From: Xanthomonas populi
Lineage (GTDB): Bacteria > Pseudomonadota > Gammaproteobacteria > Xanthomonadales > Xanthomonadaceae
Length of the DNA stretch: 56,334 nucleotides
Assembly (NCBI RefSeq): GCF_002940065.1
Contig: NZ_MDEJ01000009.1
Coordinates: 1-56,334, forward strand
Reading direction: 5' to 3'
Positions 30,866 through 41,820 of this stretch are shown in pieces; the stretch's first letter is position 1; each line of letters starts with the position of its first letter. The notes under the pieces are model-generated. The model was not told where the DNA came from. It ran no database searches and saw only the letters and a program-made list of their open reading frames with translations. The position numbers and the translations under genes were made by a program.

Positions 30866-32095
30866 ATGAAGGTTCGTGTTTCTCGCCACCATCCGATCCA
30901 CCTGACGCTAATGGCCGTTATGGCGCTGCCTGGCCTGGCAACTGCTGCGTCTCAACGCGGCGAGCTGATCAGTAGCCTAGTACTGACGACCTTCAGCAGC
31001 GCCCAGATCGCCACACAACTGGGTGGACATAGCGATGCTCCAACGCCACGTTGCAACGTCAGTGTGGCCGAGATTGTCTATGCCACCGTCGGTGTCCATG
31101 ACGAACCCACCACCGCATCGGCTGCAGTGCTGATCCCCTCCGGCACCACCTGTACTGCGTCGTACCCCTTGCTCGGCTGGGGACAGGGCGCGCAGTTGCA
31201 GAGGACCAGCTCGCAGGCAGAAGGGTTCCGGGCCTCACGCGGCAACCATGAGGTGATCAGCCAATTCGCGGCGCAAGGCTATGCGGTTGTGGCCACCGAT
31301 TATCTGGGAATTGGCAAGTCGACCTATCCCTTCGCACCCCATCTTCAGGCCGCCCCTGAAGCCAGCGCCGTCGTCGACGCGCTGCGCGCCGCGCGTGTCA
31401 TGCTTGCGAGGCAGCATGTCCCGCTCTCGGGCAAGCTCATGCTTTCCGGTTTTTCCAGTGGCGCTCACGCCGTGATGGCAGCCCAACGCGAGATCGAAGC
31501 ACACTTTTCCAGGGAATTCGACCTCGTTGCAAGCGCCCCCATTTCCGGACCCTACTCCCTGTCCAAAACGGTCCTGAAAAACTGGGGCGGACCCAAGGCC
31601 GAAGGGCTCGACGCACTGACAATCGTACTCGACACCTTCACCTTGATCGGGATGCAGCACACCTACTCCAACCTCTACACAGCCCCGATCCAGGTGTTCC
31701 AGCAACCGTTGGCACAGAAGGTCGAGACGTTGTTCCCCGGAAAATTCGATGCGATCACGCTGGGAACCGAACAACTGCCTTCAGCCGAGGACATGTTTCA
31801 GCCTGAATTTTCGCGCGATTTGGTCAGCAATCCACAAAACGCATTCCGGAAAGATCTGTTGCGTAACGATCTGGTGGATTGGGCACCGCGCACGCCAACA
31901 TTGTTGTGCGGGGTGCAGGACGACGATGTAGTGCCGTTCAGCATTGCACAAGAGACGCTTGCCGATTTCAAGCGTCATGGCAGCAACCAGGTGAAACTCA
32001 TTGCTGTGGCATCCGGTGCCTTTTTTCCACATACAGGCAGCAAGGCGCCCTGCATGGCTGCCGTGCGTACTCAACTGTTGGACAAGCGACGTTGA
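30866..32095 (+). CDS. secreted alpha/beta-hydrolase, secretory-lipase type
   Basis: 409 residues with an N-terminal signal peptide (LTLMAVMALPGLATAAS). The nucleophile elbow GFSSG puts Ser at residue 197. The acid is probably Asp in CGVQDDDVVPF, and the His is in FFPHTG near the C-terminus. The overall pattern resembles secretory lipases and the LipA-type plant-cell-wall esterases secreted by Xanthomonas. AGGA lies 10 bases before the ATG. Two Cys pairs may form disulfides. Substrate is not readable: lipid esters or hemicellulose esters. It is monocistronic and followed by a strong terminator. Confidence 0.75.
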   Translation: MKVRVSRHHPIHLTLMAVMALPGLATAASQRGELISSLVLTTFSSAQIATQLGGHSDAPTPRCNVSVAEIVYATVGVHDEPTTASAAVLIPSGTTCTASYPLLGWGQGAQLQRTSSQAEGFRASRGNHEVISQFAAQGYAVVATDYLGIGKSTYPFAPHLQAAPEASAVVDALRAARVMLARQHVPLSGKLMLSGFSSGAHAVMAAQREIEAHFSREFDLVASAPISGPYSLSKTVLKNWGGPKAEGLDALTIVLDTFTLIGMQHTYSNLYTAPIQVFQQPLAQKVETLFPGKFDAITLGTEQLPSAEDMFQPEFSRDLVSNPQNAFRKDLLRNDLVDWAPRTPTLLCGVQDDDVVPFSIAQETLADFKRHGSNQVKLIAVASGAFFPHTGSKAPCMAAVRTQLLDKRR

Positions 32096-32341
32096 AACAT
32101 GGCACCGGCCCGCTATAGCCTGCTCGGCAAGATCGAGATCGAGATCGAGCGTGTTGTTGTTGGATTTACCCACGCTCGGTCAAGTATCCGTGGTTGGTCG
32201 CATTGAGTCGCAAGCAAATCTTGCGGCACGTGCACGTCGTCGGAGTGGGCAGGAGCGAGAAAGGAACATGTGAGCCTGCGGGGGAGCGGCATTGCGTAAG
32301 CATTGACCGTATGCACCGGAACCCCAGCCATCGCGCTGTTG

Positions 32342-32378
32342 ACACGAAAAAACCGCGCAATGCGCGGTTTTTTCGTGT
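32342..32378. terminator. bidirectional terminator between hydrolase and secF
   Basis: A nearly perfect 37-bp inverted repeat with stem ACCGCGCA/TGCGCGGT flanked by A6 and T6. It serves the convergent genes on both sides. Confidence 0.9.
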
Positions 32379-32397
32379 TTGAACAGTCCTCGACAGA

Positions 32398-33366
32398 TCA
32401 AGGACGGCGCGCCAGCGCCTCCACATCCTTGGCCTTGGGCAGCAGATCCTGCTTGGTCACCGCGAACGGCCCGATGCTCAGCATCGGCACAGCCACGATA
32501 ATCGAGGAGATCACCACGATCACCGCGCCGATCATGTGCGTGGCCGCCAGGCCTTCCATCGACTCGCCACCGTAGATGTACAGCGCCAGTGCCGACAGGA
32601 AGAACATCACTGCCGTAATCACCGTGCGCGAGAGCGTCTGATTGATCGAGCGGTTCAGCACTTCCAGTGGCTCCACGCGCAGCGCGCGGAAATTTTCGCG
32701 CACGCGGTCGAACACCACGATGATGTCGTTGATCGCAAAGCCCATTACCGACAACAGGCCGGCCAGCACGGTCAGATCGAACTCGCGTCCCGTGAGCGAC
32801 ACGTAGGCCACCGTGACCAGCAGGTCGAACAACGCGGTCAGGCTGGCGACCACGGCGAACTTCCACTCGAAGCGGAAGCCGATGTAGATCAGAAAGCCCA
32901 CCAGCATGAAGACCGTGGCGTAGACACCGTTCAAGGCCAGGTCCTTGCCGACCTGCGGGCCGACGAATTCGCCCGGCTGCACGGTGGCGGGATTCTGCGC
33001 GGTGCTGACCGCCTTGCGCACTGCGTCGGCAACGCTGGTTGCGGCATCGTCGCGGTTGTTGTGCTGCTCGCGTGCCTGCAGGCGAATCATCATCTGGTTG
33101 CCGCCGCGCGCGTTCTGCACCTGGGCGTTGTCGAAGCCGGCCTTGGCCAGCTGCTCGCGCACCTGGTCCACGTCCACCGTCTTCTGGAACGTGGTCTGCA
33201 CCAAGGTGCCGCCAGTGAATTCCAGCGCGTAGTTGAAGCCCTTGCCGACGATGATGCCGACCGAGGCGATCGCGAGCACCAGCATCAAGATCAGCACCGG
33301 CTTGCGCAGGCGCATGAAATCGATCTTGGTGTCGTTCGGGATCAGATGGAGCGGAAAAATTTTCAT
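32398..33366 (-). CDS. secF: protein translocase subunit SecF
   Basis: 322 residues with six membrane helices: the first near residue 27, a periplasmic domain, and five at the C-terminus. The conserved FALEFTGGTLV-like start (YALEFTGGTLVQTTF) and NDIIVVFDRVREN are present. With SecD and YajC it uses the proton gradient to pull exported proteins through SecYEG. It is 59 bp downstream of secD in the yajC-secD-secF order. Confidence 0.96.
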   Translation of the reverse strand: MKIFPLHLIPNDTKIDFMRLRKPVLILMLVLAIASVGIIVGKGFNYALEFTGGTLVQTTFQKTVDVDQVREQLAKAGFDNAQVQNARGGNQMMIRLQAREQHNNRDDAATSVADAVRKAVSTAQNPATVQPGEFVGPQVGKDLALNGVYATVFMLVGFLIYIGFRFEWKFAVVASLTALFDLLVTVAYVSLTGREFDLTVLAGLLSVMGFAINDIIVVFDRVRENFRALRVEPLEVLNRSINQTLSRTVITAVMFFLSALALYIYGGESMEGLAATHMIGAVIVVISSIIVAVPMLSIGPFAVTKQDLLPKAKDVEALARRP

Positions 33367-33425
33367 TCAAAGATTTTCCTGGAAAGTCCGCACATGGATG
33401 TGCGGGCTCTTGCGAGGGACTCGCA

Positions 33426-35270
33426 TTAAATGGCGACGGACTTCAGCTTCTTGCGGCTGCCATAGATCAGTACCGCCAGCGCGCGCGAGACGGTGATCGC
33501 AGTGAACATCGAGGCGAAAATACCGATGATCATGGTCAGCGCGAAGCCCTTCAGCGGGCCGGTGCCGAACGCGTACAGCGCCACGCCGACGATCAACCCG
33601 GTCAGGTTGGCGTCGAGGATGGTGCCGCCGGCCTTCTCGTAACCGGCCACGATCGCCGATTTGGCCGGCACGCCCAGGCGCAGCTCCTCGCGGATACGCT
33701 CGTTGATCAGCACGTTGGCGTCCACCGACAGACCCACCGACAACGCCAGACCGGCGAAGCCCGGCAGCGTCATGGTGGCGCCGAACAGCGACATCACCGC
33801 GATCACGATCAGCAGGTTGAACAGCAGCGCCACTGAGGTGATCGCGCCGAACATGCGGTAGTAAATGGTGAAAAACACCAGGGTGAACAAGAAGGAGAAC
33901 ACCACCGCAGTCACGCCGCGCTCTACGTTCTCTGCACCCAGGCTCGGGCCGATCACGTATTCCTCGACAAAATCCATCGGCGCGGCCAGCGAGCCGGCAC
34001 GCAGCAGCTTGGACAGGTTCTCGGCTTCGACCTTCTCCAGGCCGGTGGTCTGGAAGTTCTTGCCGAACACGCCTGCGATACGGGTCGGCGACAGCGCTTC
34101 CTCCTTGACCCGCACGGTGCGCACTTCCTTGCCGTCGACCATGGTCACGGTGGGGATGCGCTCGATATAGACCACCGACATCAGCTTGCCGACGTTGGCG
34201 CTGGTGTAGTCGAGCATGCGCTGACCGGCAACATTATTGAGCGTCACGGCCACCGCAGGCATGCCGTTCTGGTCGTTGCTGACGGTGGCGTTGACCATCT
34301 GATCGCCCGACACCAGTACGCGCTTGTTGAGCAGCACCGGGGCGCCGCTATCGCGCACGCGGTAGACCTTGGCTTCGGGGGGAATGCTGCCGCTGCGCAC
34401 CGCGTCTTCGGCATTGCCTTCGACCACGCCGCGGAATTCCAGCGTGGCGGTGGCGCCGATCAGGCGCTTGGCCTCGGCGGTGTCCTGCAGGCCCGGCAGC
34501 TCGACCACAATGCGGTCTTCGCCCTGGCGCTGGATGATCGGCTCGGCCACACCCAGCTCGTTGACGCGGTTGCGCAGGGTGGTGAGGTTCTGCTCGATCG
34601 CACCGCTGGCGATCTGCTTGAGTTCGGCCTCGGGCACGTTGACGGTGATGCTCTGCCCACTGATGTTGTAGACCAGCGTCGGCTGCGATTTGGCCAGCGC
34701 GGTACGCGCGGCATCGGCGCTGGCGCCCTCGCTCAGGCTGACCTGGATGCTGTGGTCGCCGCGACGCTCGACCGAGCGATAGGCGATGCGGTTATCGCGC
34801 AAGGTGGTGCGGATGTCTTCGGCAAAGCCGTCCAGACGCTTTTCCAGCGCCGCCTTCTGATCCACCTGCATGGCAAAGTGCACGCCACCGACCAGGTCAA
34901 GGCCCAGCACCATCGGCCGCCCGCCAAGCTTGGCCAGCCAGTCCGGCACGGTCGAGGCCAGATTCAGCGCCACCGTGTAGTTCTCGCCAAGTTGCTGGCG
35001 TAGCACGTCGTTGGCGCGGGTCTGTGCCTGCAGGTTGGGCAGACGCACCATCAGGCTCTCGCCTTCCTTGGTGACGGCCTTGGGCGTGATGCCGGCGCTC
35101 TTGAGCTCGGCGTCGATGCGGCTACGCAATGCGTCGTTGAGTTGGCCACCGCGGCTGGCGGTGATCTGCACGGACGGGTCTTTCTGGTAGATGTTGGGCA
35201 GCGCATACAACGCGCTGACCGCCAGCACCAGCAGGATCAGGAAATACTTCCAGCGAGGAAATTCGAGCAT
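33426..35270 (-). CDS. secD: protein translocase subunit SecD
   Basis: 614 residues. There is an N-terminal membrane helix (YFLILLVLAVSALYALPNIY), a large periplasmic domain with GLDLVGGVHFAMQVD, and five C-terminal helices including SVDANVLINERIREEL. ATG 35270 (MLEFPRWKY) is the conserved start; the 24 codons before it are unlike the family. It acts with SecF late in export. Confidence 0.96.
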   Translation of the reverse strand: MLEFPRWKYFLILLVLAVSALYALPNIYQKDPSVQITASRGGQLNDALRSRIDAELKSAGITPKAVTKEGESLMVRLPNLQAQTRANDVLRQQLGENYTVALNLASTVPDWLAKLGGRPMVLGLDLVGGVHFAMQVDQKAALEKRLDGFAEDIRTTLRDNRIAYRSVERRGDHSIQVSLSEGASADAARTALAKSQPTLVYNISGQSITVNVPEAELKQIASGAIEQNLTTLRNRVNELGVAEPIIQRQGEDRIVVELPGLQDTAEAKRLIGATATLEFRGVVEGNAEDAVRSGSIPPEAKVYRVRDSGAPVLLNKRVLVSGDQMVNATVSNDQNGMPAVAVTLNNVAGQRMLDYTSANVGKLMSVVYIERIPTVTMVDGKEVRTVRVKEEALSPTRIAGVFGKNFQTTGLEKVEAENLSKLLRAGSLAAPMDFVEEYVIGPSLGAENVERGVTAVVFSFLFTLVFFTIYYRMFGAITSVALLFNLLIVIAVMSLFGATMTLPGFAGLALSVGLSVDANVLINERIREELRLGVPAKSAIVAGYEKAGGTILDANLTGLIVGVALYAFGTGPLKGFALTMIIGIFASMFTAITVSRALAVLIYGSRKKLKSVAI

Positions 35271-35605
35271 TGCGACAGTCCCGCGCGACACCATCCCGGC
35301 GACGCGCCTAGCAGTGAGAACGACTTCAAGCGGCCAACACACGGTCGCGAGCGGTCGTCAGGTGGATGCGGGCGGTGCCGGGACGGGAGTGTTTGCGACC
35401 CATCGGTTCCCAGCGCCGACTGCGCCCGCCTGACGGTGCGCGCAGCCATTTTATTGCTCGCCTGGCGTGGGCTAACAAAACGTAGCGAGCAGTTGTCACC
35501 TGGGGGCGGACGGCGCGCAGAAACCGGAATGCACGAGTGATACATGCCGATTTCAAGCAGCGGCCGCGCCCGCCTGACAGCTGCGCAGTCGTTTTGAAGC
35601 CGCTC

Positions 35606-35959
35606 TTAGTTGGCGGACTTCAGCGTGCCCTTGGGCAGCACATGGCCCACGGCACTCTTCTGCACGCGGATGCGCACGTTGTCGGCCACTTCCACGGTGA
35701 GGAAGTTGTCGCCGATGTCGGTGATCGTGCCAGCCACGCCGCTGGAGGTGATGACTTCATCGCCGCGCGAGAGTTTCTCCAGCAGCGACTTGTGCTCTTT
35801 CTGGCGCTTCATCTGCGGGCGGATCATCAAAAAATACATGACCGCGATCAGGATGATCGGCAACGCGAAGGTGGACAGGCTTCCCATCGGGCTGGCGGCC
35901 GGCGCGCCACCGGTGGCCTTCGCCTGGGCGACGGGGATCAGGAAATCGAGCAGATTCAT
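35606..35959 (-). CDS. yajC: preprotein translocase subunit YajC
   Basis: 117 residues. One membrane helix (LPIILIAVMYFLMIRPQMKR) is followed by a small cytosolic domain with LSRGDEVITSSGVAGTI. It is an accessory partner of SecDF and leads the sec block, with a 335-bp gap to secD that may hold a separate promoter. Confidence 0.95.
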   Translation of the reverse strand: MNLLDFLIPVAQAKATGGAPAASPMGSLSTFALPIILIAVMYFLMIRPQMKRQKEHKSLLEKLSRGDEVITSSGVAGTITDIGDNFLTVEVADNVRIRVQKSAVGHVLPKGTLKSAN

Positions 35960-36090
35960 TCAATGCATCCTAGTTTGGTGCCAGCGCGCCAATCGGCCCG
36001 CTCGCTATTCAGGTACCGCCGAAGCGGAACAGCCGGGAAGTATGCCATGCGGGTTACAAACCGTCCGCGCAAGGGCACGGACGGCCGGTT

Positions 36091-37355
<1,265 letters not shown>

Positions 37356-38502
37356 ACAACAACATCGCATCGCCATACGAAAAGAAGCGATAGCGCTGCG
37401 CGATGGCGTACTGATAGGCAGCGAAAATGCGGTCGCGTCCGGCGAAGGCGGAGACCATCATCAGCAGCGTGCTTTCGGGCAGATGGAAATTGGTGACCAT
37501 CGCATCGACGCTGCGGATGCGGTAGCCGGGCAGGATGAAGATCTGGGTTTCGCCGGCGAATGGCAGCAGTTCGCCATCGGGCGCGGCGTCGGTGGTGCGC
37601 CAGGCGCTTTCCAGCGAGCGCACCACCGTGGTTCCCACCGCGATGACGCGGCCGCCGCGCGCGCGCGCGCCGCACCTGTTCGACCAGCGCGGCGCCGACG
37701 TTGAGCCATTCGGTGTGCATCACGTGCTGGTCCAGCGCATCCACGCGCACCGGCTGGAAGGTACCGGCGCCCACGTGCAAGGTGATATGGCCGAACTCCA
37801 CCCCGCGCGCGCGCAACTGCGCTAGCAGCGCCTCGTCGAAATGCAGGCCGGCGGTGGGCGCGGCCACCGCGCCCACTTCGCGCGCGAACACGGTCTGGTA
37901 GCGCTCGCGGTCTTCCACCCCCGGCTCACGGCGGATATACGGTGGTAGCGGCAGCTGCCCGGCTTCCGGCAACCACTGCTGCAGCGGCGCGGGGATATCG
38001 AAGCGCAGCAGATAGAACTCGCCATCGCGGCCCAGCACTTCGGCCTGCCCGCCGGCATCCAGCGCGATCAGGCTGCCGGCCTTGGGCGACTTGCTGGCGC
38101 CGATCTGCACGCGCGCTTCGCGCTCGCCGAGCAACCGCTCGATCAGTATCTCCACCCGCCCGCCACTGGCTTTTTGCCCGAACAGGCGCGCCGGAATCAC
38201 CCGGGTGTCGTTGAAGATCAGCAGATCGCCCGGCTGCAGCAGCTCGGGCAGATCGCGCACCTGGCGGTCGACCAGCGCCTGCGGCGACGGCGGTACCACC
38301 AGCAAGCGACTGGCCGCGCGCTCGGCCAGCGGCGCCTGGGCGATCAGCTCGTCGGGTAGCGAATAGTTGAAATCGGACTTCTTCAAAGGTTCGGCGGTGC
38401 AGCGATTGGGGGCGCTAGTTTAGCGGGACAGGCTGGGGCAGGTTTGGCTGCCTTTTCCTGCCAGGAGACAAAACCTGCAGAGGTCGCGGATCGGCGTGAC
38501 TT

Positions 38503-38523
38503 CCTTCTCCCATCAGGAGAAGG
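38503..38523. repeat. CCTTCTCC/GGAGAAGG hairpin, dispersed intergenic repeat
   Basis: Arms CCTTCTCC (38503-38510) and GGAGAAGG (38516-38523), followed by TGGCACGTAGGAGGTG. It is related to the fragment at 7786-7816. It lies in the 210-bp gap between queA and the Lrp gene and may end lrp transcription. Confidence 0.45.
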
Positions 38524-38598
38524 TGGCACGTAGGAGGTGCTCTGATTCGCTCACGAATCAAGCCTTTTACGATTCCTCACAGCTCATTTCCAAGCTCC

Positions 38599-39030
38599 TC
38601 ACCGCTCAAACTTCGTCGATAAAATGATCGAGGTCGTCGTGCGCTCCACCCCGTCGATGGCGCCGATGGCATCGGTGAGCACGTCCATCTCGTTGACGCC
38701 GCCGACCACGCCGAGGGCGATCAGGTCGTAGGCGCCGCTGACCGAGTGCAGCAAACGCACTTCTGGGATGTCGCGCAGCGCCTTGACCACGGAGGGCATC
38801 TTCTTGGGTAGCACGGTGATGAGGATGTGCGCGCGGATGCGGCCCTGTTCGTAGGCGTCGTGGGTGCGCACGGTGTAACCGCTGATCACGCCGTCGCGTT
38901 CGAGCTTTTCGATGCGGCTTTGCACGGTGGTACGCGACAGCCCCAGTCGGCGCGCGATCTGGGCGGTGGAGGCACGCGCGTCCTCGCGCAATAGCGACAG
39001 CAGGCGTTCGTCGGAAGGAGTGATTTTCAC
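38599..39030 (-). CDS. Lrp/AsnC-family transcriptional regulator
   Basis: 143 residues starting with GTG at 39030 (KITPSDERLLSLLREDARAS). The winged HTH is in residues 8-55 (TAQIARRLGLSRTTVQSRIE) and a RAM/AsnC ligand-binding domain follows. Such proteins bind amino acids and regulate neighbouring catabolic or biosynthetic genes. It is divergent, 120 bp apart, from an aminotransferase, so that gene is the likely target and its substrate the likely effector. Confidence 0.88.
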   Translation of the reverse strand: MKITPSDERLLSLLREDARASTAQIARRLGLSRTTVQSRIEKLERDGVISGYTVRTHDAYEQGRIRAHILITVLPKKMPSVVKALRDIPEVRLLHSVSGAYDLIALGVVGGVNEMDVLTDAIGAIDGVERTTTSIILSTKFER

Positions 39031-39150
39031 TATGCAAAGCTGTTTCGGCGAATCGACGAAAATACCGCACTTCTCGCCCAGATTAACGCTGCCAAACGCC
39101 GATCTTCTGCCGATAATAGGAAGGGAACGCCACCTTGTAGGAGATGCGCC

Positions 39151-40647
39151 ATGTCTGTCCTTGCCCCGCTCGCCCCGCTGCGTGCCCATGCCGGCCGTTG
39201 CCTGACCGATGGGCTGGACGATGCCAGCATCGTGTGTCTGGCCAGCACCCACCCGGATCTGCAACAGGCCATCGACGCCGCTGCCGCCGAGTACGCGCTG
39301 GTACGCGAGGAGGCTGCCGACCTGCTGGATCTGGACGAAGACGCACAGATAGGCGCCGTGCAGGAGGGTTTCATCAATTTCTACGCCGACGATGCGGTGA
39401 CCCCGTACGTGGCGCTGGCCGCGCGCGGCCCCTGGGTGATCACGCTCAAGGGCGCGGTGCTGTACGACGCAGGTGGCTACGGCATGCTCGGCTTCGGCCA
39501 CACCCCCGCACCGGTCTTGGACGCCATGGCGCGGCCGCAGGTGATGGCCAACGTGATGACACCCAGCCTGGCGCAACGCCGGCTCGACCGCGCACTACGT
39601 GCGGAGATCGGCCATACCCGCGGCGGCTGTCCGTTCGCACGTTTCATGTGTCTCAACTCCGGTTCCGAAGCGGTCGGTCTGGCCGCGCGCATCGTCGATA
39701 CCAACGCCAAGCTGCACACCGACCCGGGCGCACGGCATGCCGGCGCTGCGATCAAGCGCGTGGTGGTCAAGGGCAGCTTCCACGGTCGCACCGATCGGCC
39801 CGGACTGTATTCCGATTCCAGCCGCAAGACCTACACCAAGTATCTGGCCAGCTACCGCGACGAGGATTCGGTGATCGCAATCGCGCCCTACGACGTGGCA
39901 GCGCTGCAGCGCGCGTTCGACGAAGCTGCGCGCAATCACTGGTTTATCGAGGCGGTGTTCCTGGAGCCGGTGATGGGCGAAGGCGACCCAGGGCGCGCAT
40001 TGCCAGCCGCGTTCTATGCCGCTGCGCGTGAGTTGACCCGCCTGCACGGCAGCCTGCTGCTGGTGGATTCGATCCAGGCCGGCCTGCGTGCGCACGGCGT
40101 GCTGTCGGTGGTGGATTACCCCGGCTTCGAGCAGCTCGACCCGCCGGATCTGGAGACCTATTCCAAGGCGCTCAATGCCGCGCAGTACCCGCTGTCGGTG
40201 CTGGCCGTGACCGAACACGCCGCGCAGGTGTATCGCAAGGGCACCTACGGCAACACCATGACCACCAATCCGCGCGCGCTCGATGTGGCCTGCGCCACGC
40301 TGGCGTTGTTCACCCCGCAGGTGCGCGAGAACATCCGCACGCGCGGCGCGCAGGCGATCGCCAAGCTCCAAGCACTGCAGTCAGAGCTAGGTGGTTTGAT
40401 TACCAGGGTGCAAGGCACCGGGCTGCTGTTCTCCTGCGAGTTGGCGCCGCAATTCAAGTGCTACGGCGCCGATTCCACCGAGGAATGGTTGCGCCATCGC
40501 GGCGTCAACGTGATCCACGGCGGCGAGAATTCGCTGCGCTTCACCCCGCACTTCGCCATGGACGAAGACGAGCTCGATCTGTTGGTCGGACTGATCGCCC
40601 GCGCGCTCAAGGAAGGCCCGCGCCATCTGCAGGCTGAAGCCGCCTGA
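39151..40647 (+). CDS. class III PLP-dependent aminotransferase
   Basis: 498 residues. The PLP site shows LNSGSEAVGLAARI (phosphate-binding), EPVMGEGDPGRALP, VDSIQAGLRAHG (Asp contacts pyridine N) and YSKALNAAQYPLS with the Schiff-base Lys at 339. The class includes ornithine, lysine-epsilon, GABA and diaminobutyrate transaminases. The long N-terminus (about 90 residues before the fold) is unusual. The GGAG ribosome site is well placed. Substrate cannot be named; the divergent Lrp regulator suggests amino-acid catabolism. Confidence 0.85.
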   Translation: MSVLAPLAPLRAHAGRCLTDGLDDASIVCLASTHPDLQQAIDAAAAEYALVREEAADLLDLDEDAQIGAVQEGFINFYADDAVTPYVALAARGPWVITLKGAVLYDAGGYGMLGFGHTPAPVLDAMARPQVMANVMTPSLAQRRLDRALRAEIGHTRGGCPFARFMCLNSGSEAVGLAARIVDTNAKLHTDPGARHAGAAIKRVVVKGSFHGRTDRPGLYSDSSRKTYTKYLASYRDEDSVIAIAPYDVAALQRAFDEAARNHWFIEAVFLEPVMGEGDPGRALPAAFYAAARELTRLHGSLLLVDSIQAGLRAHGVLSVVDYPGFEQLDPPDLETYSKALNAAQYPLSVLAVTEHAAQVYRKGTYGNTMTTNPRALDVACATLALFTPQVRENIRTRGAQAIAKLQALQSELGGLITRVQGTGLLFSCELAPQFKCYGADSTEEWLRHRGVNVIHGGENSLRFTPHFAMDEDELDLLVGLIARALKEGPRHLQAEAA

Positions 40648-40823
40648 GACGGAACGGCCGGCGACACCTGCAGGCGTGGAAAACCTGCGCCTTGCAGCGC
40701 GGATGTCGCGACATTTGTGACATCGCAAGCACGATGCGCAGCGCGCTCACGCAATCGCCTTTCACCAGCGTGAACCGCACAAAACGCCGCAACTTGCGCA
40801 GCAGCCGCAACCATCGCCGCCCC

Positions 40824-40854
40824 GCCATGCAGATCCATTCAACAGATCTGCATG
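40824..40854. terminator. inverted repeat between convergent genes
   Basis: Arms CCATGCAGATC and GATCTGCATGG (11 of 11 matched) with a 9-base loop, between the aminotransferase and the convergent glycosyltransferase. No T-tract, so its role as terminator is likely but not certain. The rest of 40648-40868 shows nothing. Confidence 0.5.
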
Positions 40855-40868
40855 GTCACCCGCAGCCA

Positions 40869-41576
40869 TCAGATCGGCACCGCGCTCAACTTGCGACGCA
40901 GGTAATTGGTCACCGCCCGACGCGTCGATTTGCCACGCCAGGACGCCCAGCACAGGTGCGAGCCGACGGCGATCTTGCCACCGCGGTGGCCGAGCCCGAA
41001 CCAGGTGCGATCCGGATGAAACGCATCGCGCGGCGGGAACACGATGCCGGAGAACTGCCCGCTGTGCGCGTTGTAAAAACGGGTCAGCCCGCGCGGGCCG
41101 GAGATCATCGGAATCTGCCGGTGGTCTTCTAGCGTCTCCGGCGCATGCACAGTGAAGATGTGCTCGATAAACGCGCGCCAGAACGGGTGTCCCGCCTCGG
41201 AACCGAACACGGCATTACCGATCTTGAAATCCTCGTTGCCGGGCGCGCCCTCTTCGATCGGCAGCACGCACTGCTGTGCCAGCACGTCCGCGCCAAGCGG
41301 CTGCAGCAACTTGTAGTCGGTGTCGAAATAGAAGCCGCCGTGCGCGTGCATATAGGCGCAACGGGCAATGTCGGCCTTCATCACGCCAAAGCGGATCGCC
41401 TCGTAACGCTCGGCGAATTCAGGGAACGCACGACGCATCAGTTCCGAATTGTCGGCGTCATCCCAGACGTAGCAGACCCAGTCAGGCAAGAGCCGTTGCA
41501 GACGGGCCTGGATCCTGCGCTCTTCCCACAGCAGTTGCTTGGTCGGCGCGGTCAGATGAAACACGTGAGGAATCAT
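40869..41576 (-). CDS. glycosyltransferase with DXD sugar-binding motif
   Basis: 235 residues. FGVMKADIARCAYMHAHGGF and YFDTDYKLLQPL are the signature of the GT32-type/OCH1-like family, with the DXD motif binding nucleotide-sugar and metal. It is cytosolic, with no signal. It could decorate lipopolysaccharide or exopolysaccharide or act on a small molecule. The conserved start is ATG 41576 (MIPHVFHLTAP). AT-rich DNA upstream (41680-41760) probably holds its promoter and may reflect acquisition. Confidence 0.8.
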   Translation of the reverse strand: MIPHVFHLTAPTKQLLWEERRIQARLQRLLPDWVCYVWDDADNSELMRRAFPEFAERYEAIRFGVMKADIARCAYMHAHGGFYFDTDYKLLQPLGADVLAQQCVLPIEEGAPGNEDFKIGNAVFGSEAGHPFWRAFIEHIFTVHAPETLEDHRQIPMISGPRGLTRFYNAHSGQFSGIVFPPRDAFHPDRTWFGLGHRGGKIAVGSHLCWASWRGKSTRRAVTNYLRRKLSAVPI

Positions 41577-41820
41577 GGTGGTTTCTCGGGAGCTGGGGGC
41601 CACCAAGACCTCCACCGCAGCACCGTGTCGAAACCGGCCACCCGGATGGAGATCCAGCTAACCACATCCTATGCCCATTATTTGCGTGATGTAAATGACA
41701 TTTTTTTATGGGTATACGAGGTAACAATTGTAAAAATCAATGAATCAGCGTATTTCCCTCACATCTCCCTCATTCGGCATGACGATCCGCTCTGACAATG
41801 TCATTTCCGTCACAGACCCT

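Noticed and set aside
30285-30869. 194-codon plus-strand frame overlapping the porin end
   Set aside because: Starts inside oprB, has irregular composition and no ribosome site; treated as intergenic.
32131-32148. Threefold GATCGA tandem repeat
   Set aside because: Too short and too common a composition to support a function.
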